Assembly (NCBI GenBank): GCA_900323505.1
Contig: OOIN01000030.1
Location: 186,001-250,000 of the forward strand
Direction of reading: 5' to 3'
DNA length: 64,000 bases
Origin: Ustilago trichophora
Lineage: Eukaryota; Basidiomycota; Ustilaginomycetes; Ustilaginales; Ustilaginaceae
The notes under the pieces were generated by a model that saw nothing but the letters and a program-made list of their open reading frames with translations, was not told the DNA's origin and did no database searches. Positions 53,124 through 61,305 of this stretch are shown piece after piece; position 1 is the first letter of the stretch; each line of letters starts with the position of its first letter. The translations under genes and the position numbers were made by a program.

Positions 53124-54800
53124 ACGGTGTTCTTCGTGTTTTCCCTTTCTCTCGAATGAGTCCGCTATGAAATGTTCGCTCAGTGTTAGCTAGCGTCGGA
53201 TCATGAAAGCCGCCAACTTGTTCGAGGCTGGAATATGCCCACACAACCCCTTTGCAACAGTTGGGGGGGATCCATTGGGGCATGGGCGAGTGTGGTCTGC
53301 GCTGCGCTCTGTTGTGCTCTGATGGTCTCTCTTCTGTGTACATCCGAAAACGAAAGAAATCAATACACAGTATCGCTAGACTCTTTTGAATTGTGATTTT
53401 GTGCTGTTTTGGTGTGTAATCTGCTGAGGTATTGAGACAGTATTTTCGTTGAGAGGAAAGCAGCTGAGCAATGATTCACGAATGAGCGTCTAAGGCCAAG
53501 CATACGCGGAGTAAGTTGTTCAAGTTGGGGAGCAACACGGGAGCTCTTGAATCCAAAACCCGAGATGAGAGATGATCAGGCCGAGGAAGCAAGCAAGCAA
53601 CAGCCTGGTCTCATTGGAAAGAGCGATTCACGTGCGGGCGTGTCGATCCTGTGCTAGCTCATGGACCTGTTTGTCTTCTTGTCGGCACACTTTATAGATG
53701 TGTCACTTGACTCGATGACCATAACGATACAATAGTCTTGGGCAAATGTTGTCATTCTTGAGGACAGTGACAGCGTACAAGCAGAACAAGCTTGATATGT
53801 ATAGTATCTCAAACTACGGTTGGTTGGTGCTCTGTGCTTTCACGACCGGGAGGGAAAAAGAAAAAGGGTGATCGACAGCCATTCGAGTCTCCCGTGCGTA
53901 TTGACACTGCTCACATGCCAGTTATTTGGAATGTTTGAAACTGTTAAAGTGGGCGCTCATGCAGAGACGATGTCATTTCTTGATCGCTGTTTCATGTGTT
54001 TTTTGCTCGCTTTCCTTGGACGGAAAATTCAAGGCAGCAGATGGCCATGTTTGCTCACCAGCCTTGGAGTGTTGCTCTTCTTGAGCCAAGAAGAGAAGAC
54101 GCGCGAGAGAGAAAATAGCGCAAAATGACAACACACACTTTCTCTCCTGTTGTGTGTGTCGGAGAGGGGAAAAAGTTGACACTCAAAAATGCGCTTTTCA
54201 GCAAGCTAAGGCTGTACAGTACAGTACAGGACTGTACAACTACTTGTATGCAAGTCAAAAAGTCGGGCGAGCAACACACCGAGAGACACAAAGTCTCTAA
54301 AAAGCGGTACAGTACAGGTTACACTACAATACTGTACAGTACACAGACACACAACACAAACGCGCTTTCTCTCTCTCTTGCCAAAACACTCAACCTCGCC
54401 CTTTTGTTTGGTCCCGCACTTCCTTCTGGCGCAACAACCCTTCCTCGCCAATCTCCACATCCTCTCCTCTCTCCTCCTCTCTCATCCTCTTCCGCTCTCG
54501 GCCCCGCCAAACTCTCTCTCTCTCTTTCTTTGTCTCCATCCAGCCTCTTATCGTCGAGTTGGCCCCATTGCACTGCGGCCGTTGATTGCTTCCCGTTTCA
54601 AGTTGCCAAACACGCTCCGCATCGAGCTTCTGCGCCCACAGTCTTGAGCAACTGCTGCAATACATCGAAGCGACGCCGCAAGTCCTCAATAGCGCTTGCA
54701 ACTACAGCTTCGTCTTGTAGCCACGTCTTCTCTGCTTGGAGCATCGCAGATCCAATCACACCCCCGCACATAGACTAGTTCTGCACATCGCGTCTCAAAC
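53124..54800. other. Intergenic between ATP1 and DNM1
   Basis: About 1.7 kb with no convincing gene. Contains ATP1 3' sequence, a TACAG array (54215-54229) with CTGTAC inverted units up to about 54342, and a C/T-rich leader directly before the DNM1 start. Confidence 0.55.
54215..54229. repeat. TACAG pentamer array (3 units) with inverted copies nearby
   Basis: Three TACAG units, then GACTGTAC at 54230-54237, and a second cluster (GGTACAGTACAGG at 54307-54319 and CTGTACAGTAC at 54331-54341). Member of the dispersed family, upstream of DNM1. Confidence 0.85.
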
Positions 54801-57326
54801 ATGGACGTCGATCTCATCCAGGTCGTCAACAAGCTTCAGGAGACCTTCACCGCTATTGGCGGTGACTCGGTCGACCTCCCCCAGATCGTCGTTGTCGGCT
54901 CTCAATCAGCAGGAAAGTCGAGTGTTCTTGAAACCATTGTTGGTCGCGACTTTCTGCCTCGCGGAAGCGGTATCGTAACACGTCGCCCGCTCGTTCTTCA
55001 GCTCATTCACACTCCTTCCGCAAAGGACCAGGCCAAGCAGTCCTCGCGTTCATACGATCTCAACGACGGTCCCGAGCCCGAGTTGCTGCGTGGCTCCAAT
55101 GGTTCCTCCTCTGCCGGCAGGACGCCAACCTACGAAGAGTACGGCGAGTTCCTCCACCTCGACAAGCGATTCACCGACTTCAACGAGATCCGTCGTGAGA
55201 TCGAGAACGAGACCTTCCGCGTAGCTGGTCAGAACAAGGGCGTCTCCAAGCTGCCCATTCACCTCAAGATCTACAGCCCCAACGTTCTCAACTTGACCCT
55301 CGTCGACTTGCCTGGTCTCACCAAGATCCCTGTCGGCGACCAGCCCTCCGACATTGAACGCCAGATCCGCAACCTCGTCACAGACTATGTCTCCAAGCCC
55401 AACTGCATCATTCTTGCCGTCAGTCCCGCCAATGTCGATCTTGCCAACTCGGACAGTCTCAAGCTCGCCCGTACCGTTGACCCTCAAGGCCGACGCACCA
55501 TCGGTGTCTTGACCAAGCTCGACCTCATGGACCAGGGCACTCACGCCCTCGACATTCTCACCGGTCGCGTCTACCCACTCAAGCTTGGCTTCATCGGTGT
55601 CGTCAACCGATCTCAGCAGGATATCAACGGCAACGTTTCCATGCTCGCAGCAAGAAGGGCTGAGGAGGAGTTCTTCCGCTCCCACGCCGCTTACAAGAAC
55701 ATTGCGCACCGTTGCGGTACAAAGTACCTCGCCAAGACCCTCAACCAGGTCCTGATGAGCCACATTCGCGACAAGCTCCCCGATATGAAGGCGCGTCTCA
55801 ACACGCTTATGGGTCAGACTCAGCAGGAGCTCGCCGCCTTTGGTGACACCACCTTTTTGGGAGACCAGCACCGAGGCTCGCTTGTGCTCAAATTGATGAC
55901 CCAGTTTGCTCGTGACTTTGTCGCTTCCATCGACGGTACCACTTTTGACATCTCGACCAAGGAGCTCTGCGGAGGTGCCAGGATCTACTACATTTTCCAA
56001 GACGTCTTTGGCCACGCTCTTACCAGCATCAACCCCACCCACAATCTCACTGTCCAAGACATCCGCACCGCTATCCGCAACTCGACGGGTCCTCGCCCAT
56101 CCCTCTTTGTGCCAGAGGCCGCGTTCGAGCTGCTCATCAAGCCTCAGATCAAGCTTTTGGAACCACCAAGCTTGCGCTGCGTCGAGCTCGTCTACGAGGA
56201 GCTCATGAAAATCTGCCACAACTGCACCAGCTCTGAGCTGCAACGTTTCCCTCGACTCCACGCCCAGCTCATCGAGGTGGTTTCCGAGTTGCTGCGCGAG
56301 CGACTTGGCCCTACCTCGGAATACGTCCAGAGCCTCATCCAGATTCAGGCCGCATACATCAACACCAACCACCCTGCCTTTGTACACGATTCGGCCAACA
56401 TTGCCCGCGAGCAGCGCGAGGCTCAGGCACGCAAGCAGGTCGCTATGCTCCCCTCTTCGTCGAGACGCAAGAACTCGTTTGACGACCCTGCGGATGTCTC
56501 GAACGAGCTTTCGGATGATGACGATGCCGACAGTGTCAGTGGGCCCAACTCGCGCAGTTTGACTGTCAACGGTGCCAGCTCCAAGACTGGTGGCGGAAAG
56601 AGGGACAAGAAGGAACGTGCCGCTTCAACACACGAGTCTCGCCCACACTCTGCCTCGGCCCCCGAGGGCCGTGGACACCACACCATCGGCCACGCCTCCG
56701 GCAGCGGCTTTGCCAACGGTGCTGGCTCTTCGAGCGGTGGAGGAGCCAAGGATACGTTCCTCAACTACTTCTTTGGTGGGGCCTCTGGCTTGCCCGTTGG
56801 TGGAGTTGGCCCTGCCTCTGGTCTCGGCGGCTACCACCCACCCGCACCGCACGCTCATCAGCCACGCATGGCCGAGTACAGCCAGTCGCGCGAGCACAAG
56901 CCCAACGCCATGTCTGGCCGTACCGGTCTCGAAGGCAACTCGGCCGCTTACGACATGAAATCGCTCGACAAGCATCTCGAAGCTACCCCGATTTCGTCGG
57001 ACGAATATGCGCTTTCGGATCGCGAAGAGCTCGAAACCACCTTGATCCGAAGCTTGATAGCCAGCTACTTTAACATTGTCCGACTCTCGATTCAAGACCT
57101 GGTGCCCAAAGCCATCATGCATCTGTTGGTCAATTTCAGCCGCGAAAGCGTCCAGAACCGACTGGTGGCAAGTCTCTACAAGGAAGGCCTGTTCGAAGAG
57201 CTGCTCTACGAGGACGAAGGTTTGACCAGCGAGAGGAAGAGGGTTAAACAGTTGTTGGATGCCTACAGAGAGGCTTTCAACACGTTGAGTGAGGTTACGT
57301 TCAAGCCTAGTGCTGGGAGTGCTTGA
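54801..57326 (+). CDS. DNM1: Dynamin-related GTPase Dnm1 (mitochondrial and peroxisomal fission)
   Basis: 841 residues, intronless, from ATG 54801 to TGA 57324-57326. The GTPase domain occupies about 1-320: G1 GSQSAGKSS (33-41), G2 threonine in RGSGIVTRRP, G3 DLPGL, G4 TKLD. The middle domain follows (GGARIYYIF, IRNSTGPRPSLFVPE), then a variable Ser/Gly-rich B insert at about 545-720 holding KDTFLNYFFGG, which is shared with Dnm1/Drp1 and absent from Vps1, and the GTPase effector domain at about 745-830 (REELETTLIRSLIASYF, MHLLVNFSRESVQNRLV). The protein oligomerises into rings that constrict mitochondria and peroxisomes. Length exceeds yeast Dnm1 (757) because of the B insert. Assignment to Dnm1 rather than Vps1 rests on the EYGEFLH and FLNYFFG blocks. 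Confidence 0.95.
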   Translation: MDVDLIQVVNKLQETFTAIGGDSVDLPQIVVVGSQSAGKSSVLETIVGRDFLPRGSGIVTRRPLVLQLIHTPSAKDQAKQSSRSYDLNDGPEPELLRGSNGSSSAGRTPTYEEYGEFLHLDKRFTDFNEIRREIENETFRVAGQNKGVSKLPIHLKIYSPNVLNLTLVDLPGLTKIPVGDQPSDIERQIRNLVTDYVSKPNCIILAVSPANVDLANSDSLKLARTVDPQGRRTIGVLTKLDLMDQGTHALDILTGRVYPLKLGFIGVVNRSQQDINGNVSMLAARRAEEEFFRSHAAYKNIAHRCGTKYLAKTLNQVLMSHIRDKLPDMKARLNTLMGQTQQELAAFGDTTFLGDQHRGSLVLKLMTQFARDFVASIDGTTFDISTKELCGGARIYYIFQDVFGHALTSINPTHNLTVQDIRTAIRNSTGPRPSLFVPEAAFELLIKPQIKLLEPPSLRCVELVYEELMKICHNCTSSELQRFPRLHAQLIEVVSELLRERLGPTSEYVQSLIQIQAAYINTNHPAFVHDSANIAREQREAQARKQVAMLPSSSRRKNSFDDPADVSNELSDDDDADSVSGPNSRSLTVNGASSKTGGGKRDKKERAASTHESRPHSASAPEGRGHHTIGHASGSGFANGAGSSSGGGAKDTFLNYFFGGASGLPVGGVGPASGLGGYHPPAPHAHQPRMAEYSQSREHKPNAMSGRTGLEGNSAAYDMKSLDKHLEATPISSDEYALSDREELETTLIRSLIASYFNIVRLSIQDLVPKAIMHLLVNFSRESVQNRLVASLYKEGLFEELLYEDEGLTSERKRVKQLLDAYREAFNTLSEVTFKPSAGSA

Positions 57327-57750
57327 AAGGAAGTCGAAGGGGGAGTCTAGGAGGGTATGTTTCGCAGACACGAAGAAACATATAACAATCATTCTTTTTG
57401 GCTTTTTTTTGACGCACACGTAAAGCACGCTGTATTTCTCCGAGATTTTTTTTCCCCTTTCCCATTTTGCAAGGTTGATGAACACGCATCGCTCCTTTGA
57501 AGTCACAGTACACTCTGCGAGTTGTTGTGTGATTGAGGTGTGTGTGGAGAGTGCAACAGGTGCACTGAATGTTGAGTAAAAAAGATAGGGGCAGAACGTG
57601 TGTGAGAAGCTATTGCGATTGCTATGATTGTCCTACGATTCGAGTCAACAATTGAGTGTACTGAACGTGTGATATAAAATCAAAATACAGTATATGGAAT
57701 GATTTAGTCAAAGTCCGTCATAGTGTAGCGTCTAGATCCGCCACTTTACT
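57327..57750. other. Convergent 3' region
   Basis: 424 bases between convergent genes, T- and GT-rich. No gene seen. Confidence 0.6.
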
Positions 57751-59757
57751 TTAAGCCAATTGAGTATTAGACAGGGCTAGAAACTTGGCCAAGCTGGCAA
57801 AGCTTGGATCGCCAGCTGTCAAATCCAAGACGTTCTTCTCCTCCTTTCGATCCGTGAAATCATGAGAAGGCTTTTCCCCTCCTCTCTTTGCTGCAAGCAT
57901 TGTGTTAGGATCTGCTGCAAAGGCGAGGATCAATGTCCTGAAATAAGCTACGAATCTCTTGTGTAGATTTGGATCCGCAAAAGCGGCTGGTCTGGAAGAA
58001 ATTGCAACGCTTAAATTTTGTTTCTTATCTTCATCAGAGGAGGAAGAGGAAGAGGAAGAGGAAGAGGAAAATCCGACAACGTCGACTCCGAAAGCTTCTC
58101 CTTGGGGAGTGTGACTTTGAGCCCAGGTTGTTTTGGTCACTTTCCAATGTGCTTGTGGGACGGTGGCAGTGGCAGTGGGGGATTGACCAAGGAGTTGTTG
58201 TTCAACTTTGGCAGTATCAGCATTGTCAGCGTTGTTTTTGGGGATGGTTGAGCAGGGGATACCGAGTTTCGACAGATCCAAAAAGCCCAAATTGGAAACG
58301 GTAAAAGCGGCATCAAATGGAGTTTTACTCGTTTGCTTTTCTCCAAAGAACTTTTCCCATCCATTCATATACCCTCCTCCCTCTTTCGCCTTTTCTACAT
58401 CTATCGCTTTATTAGATATGTCAAAATCAGGAATATATCCAAGCATCCCCATATGCATCTTTGCCAACTTTCTCCCCTTGTCACTCGCCAAATCAGAAGC
58501 AAACTTGTTGGTGCACTTCCAAAACGTCTCCCTACCAGAGAGGCTGAAATTGTCGGCGTAGGAAGAAACCAAGTTTCCCGAAGTGAAAGGTAACTTTACC
58601 GCAGGCGGAGATGATTCAACGGCGAAGAAATCTGACTTTTTCGACACAGCGTTTGATGTTTCCTCCCGTAGCGATATCGGGGTTACCGAGCCAAGAACTA
58701 ATTTAAAGTCTTCCAAAACAGCGGAAGGAAGATGGTCCTTGTGCGAATGGGCGATGGCCGAGTATACGGCGACGAGGCCTAGGGTGTGAATGATGGCATG
58801 CAATGTAGCAGCTTTGGGTGATGCAGATCTGGGATCGACATTGGCCTTTGCTAACTTCTTGAGGTTGGTGATGAGGTTTGGGGCGGATACGAAGAGTATA
58901 TCTAGCGCCGGAGCTGCCTGATTGGGTTGGATGTGGGACAAGTCTGATTTGAATCCCAATCGCTTTTTGTGCGAGGGATGCGGGCAAGGCCATGATTCAC
59001 TACCCCTCAACTTGCGCTTGATTGGCTTGGGTAAAGGCAATTTGGGCAAGATCAATTCTTGCCATACCACTCCCAACATGTACCTTGCTGAAGGGGAAAA
59101 GTCAAAGACCTCATCAGAGCAAGGGGGAATGTTGGACTGTGGTGATAAGCCAAGGAATGAAGAAGGCGGTGCTTGCTGGAGAAGGAGGAATTGAAAGAGG
59201 TTCAAAGTTCCTCGACCGTCGTTGATGACGTGGTCTGTGGAGAGAATTACCAGTGCGCGTTGAGGATGAGCAGCGATGGGGGTGGACTGATGAATGGGAT
59301 GCAGTTGGACTCTCCACAGCACGGTGCTTTCGTAGTCTGTAGTTTGCGGAAGAGAGTTGAGCTGGGAGAGAAGTGCTCGCGAGAGAAGCTGGCTGTTGTC
59401 GTCATCGGATGAGTCCAAGGTGAGCGGGGCTCCGACTTGGAGGACATCTTTTGCCGTGGGGGGTGGGCTAATCGGTCTCCATCGCGGCGCCTTTGAACGA
59501 GATTGTTGCAAGCAATGCGCCAACAGAGGATACGTAGCAAGTGCTAGCTGTATGCGCTCTTCGATGTAGCTGCGTAGAGCGTTGAAGGCGGTGTCATCTC
59601 CAGATGTCGTGGTAGTGGTGGTGGTGCCATCGAGCGTAAGCAAAGCTGCAGCACTCACAATAGAGGCCGAATTAATGGCTCTTCGTGCAACTGCGTAGCG
59701 TTCGTGCAGGCTGATAGCCCTCGTCGTAGTATTCATTGTTGTTGGTAACGTTGACAT
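57751..59757 (-). CDS. Alcohol O-acetyltransferase-like (AATase/condensation-fold) enzyme
   Basis: 668 residues, intronless, from ATG at 59757 (a second ATG seven codons on) to TAA at 57751. The N-terminal half holds the acyltransferase active-site motif HxxxDG as HVINDG (176-181) within VILSTDHVINDGRGTLNLF, preceded by the TYPLLAHCL block typical of this fold. The C-terminal half contains the second-lobe segments GNLVSSYADNFSL and FTVSNLGFLDL, then a Ser-rich insert (residues about 570-580). The pattern fits the AATase family (Pfam alcohol acetyltransferase), which includes yeast Atf1/Atf2 and the sphingoid-base acetyltransferase Sli1 and uses acetyl-CoA. Substrate cannot be told. No signal peptide or clear membrane span. 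Convergent with DNM1, divergent from the next gene. Confidence 0.83.
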   Translation of the reverse strand: MSTLPTTMNTTTRAISLHERYAVARRAINSASIVSAAALLTLDGTTTTTTTSGDDTAFNALRSYIEERIQLALATYPLLAHCLQQSRSKAPRWRPISPPPTAKDVLQVGAPLTLDSSDDDNSQLLSRALLSQLNSLPQTTDYESTVLWRVQLHPIHQSTPIAAHPQRALVILSTDHVINDGRGTLNLFQFLLLQQAPPSSFLGLSPQSNIPPCSDEVFDFSPSARYMLGVVWQELILPKLPLPKPIKRKLRGSESWPCPHPSHKKRLGFKSDLSHIQPNQAAPALDILFVSAPNLITNLKKLAKANVDPRSASPKAATLHAIIHTLGLVAVYSAIAHSHKDHLPSAVLEDFKLVLGSVTPISLREETSNAVSKKSDFFAVESSPPAVKLPFTSGNLVSSYADNFSLSGRETFWKCTNKFASDLASDKGRKLAKMHMGMLGYIPDFDISNKAIDVEKAKEGGGYMNGWEKFFGEKQTSKTPFDAAFTVSNLGFLDLSKLGIPCSTIPKNNADNADTAKVEQQLLGQSPTATATVPQAHWKVTKTTWAQSHTPQGEAFGVDVVGFSSSSSSSSSSSDEDKKQNLSVAISSRPAAFADPNLHKRFVAYFRTLILAFAADPNTMLAAKRGGEKPSHDFTDRKEEKNVLDLTAGDPSFASLAKFLALSNTQLA

Positions 59758-61305
59758 GGTTTAGGTTGTACAGGAAGAGAGACAAGGTTGTGTATGATTG
59801 AGGAAAGGCCAACTTTAACCTTGGACCATCCGGGCTTCATATACTTGTCTCTAATCGGATGGTGCTCATCACATGATGTTTGCTTGCAGCTCGGAACAAC
59901 CTTACGATTCGGCTCAGACTATCGCATCCATGCGCCAGTACCTAAGAAGAAGAAGGAAGGAAGTAAGAAGGAGAAGAATTGCAGACTCTCCTGCATCCGG
60001 GGGAAGGAGGGTAGGACAAAGAACCAATCCGACCCGCGGAACTTAAGGTTGGTTGACAAGCAAGCACATGGGCTTTGTGCTGGGCTTTGCTCAACAATAC
60101 AGCAGCTGTTGTGTGTCTGCTTTCGGCAAGAAAAAGCGCCGGACCCTGAATTCGAGGAGCTTCTCTCCACACTTTCAGCGATACGCCGGCCCGGTGAGGT
60201 CTCTGTTAGTTACCTTTCCGCAATCCGAGCGAGCGATTCGCCCAGCTAGCAAAGTAAGGGGATCCAGTCACCGCCCACTTGGATGTCGACTAGCTTACGC
60301 CACATCTCCTTCACAGCCAGCCCCACATGGATAGATGAGGAGTTCGGTGTTGAGCATTCACCGACCTGGCAATCTACATTGATTTCGTACGAGACATGGA
60401 ATTGAGAAGACGGTTGTTACACCGTAGCTTTCGCGCATCGGCTCACCTTCAAAAAGAGAGAGCGACGCGTCTTTCCGATGATGGCTTTGAATGTGCGAAA
60501 TCCGAGATTCTCGCGTGCAAGAGATACAGCGGCAGAAGAGGGAAAAAAGAGAGAGAAGCCAACAGCAGAAGCAGCAGTAGCAGAAGCAGCAGTAGCAGAA
60601 GCAGCAGCAGCAGCATTCTCCACGCTCAATCCGATCCAAGATTCAGCTTTTGGGATGAACAAGGCAAATACACAAAGAGAGAGAGAGAAAGAGAGAAAGA
60701 GAGAGTGGTCGGGGCAAGCAAAAGAGATTCACAATTTGATAGTCACGGCATCGGCTTCTCTCAACTTTGCCTCCCCCCGCTTCTTGTGCTCAACTTCCAT
60801 CTGCTACAGACTATTACATCCAACACGCTGCTGTCTTCTGTTACAGTCCACTCGTCGCTCAACCGTCACTCGCCGCGCGCAATTCAACTCTTGAAGACGG
60901 TGTTCGCAGCTCGACTTCCTTTCCGCTCCCTCTTCAAGCTACCAACAAGCCTACCACCATCCTCGGCCGCAAGCAAGGCAAGCTCGCCTTCCAACCACAC
61001 TGCCGAGCCATCCTAGTTGCACCACCGATCCCGCCAATCTCTTGCCGCATCGAGCCCCTGCTCGCCCACCACAATGCGATAGGGCCCATCCTCAACCATC
61101 GCTCACCACGACCCAACCACCGCTACTACAGTCGTGATCTTCTCCAGCATTTCGACCACACCCTCGCCGCAACTTTCCCATCCCCTTTTGCTGCTGTTCC
61201 GCCGCCGTTGTCGGCCCATCGCGACAACGCTGCGCACTTTGTCGTCGTTGGCTGGCTTCAGCTGACCCACAGCCGCGCTCCTGCCGCCGCCCACACATCC
61301 TGATC
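59758..61305. other. Intergenic between AATase-like gene and Sds3-like gene
   Basis: 1.55 kb between divergent start codons. Contains an AGCAG-type repeat (about 60560-60614) and a GA tract (about 60677-60705). An ATG frame of 206 codons at 60396-61016 is Ser/Arg low-complexity and lies where the leader of the Sds3-like gene is expected, so I do not call it a gene. Confidence 0.55.

Noticed and set aside
55050..56387. 445-codon open frame antisense to DNM1
   Set aside because: Same cause; no domain, and the DNM1 frame is unambiguous.
60396..61016. 206-codon ATG frame before the Sds3-like gene
   Set aside because: Ser/Arg low complexity from AGCAG and GAGA repeats and located where the leader of the next gene is expected.
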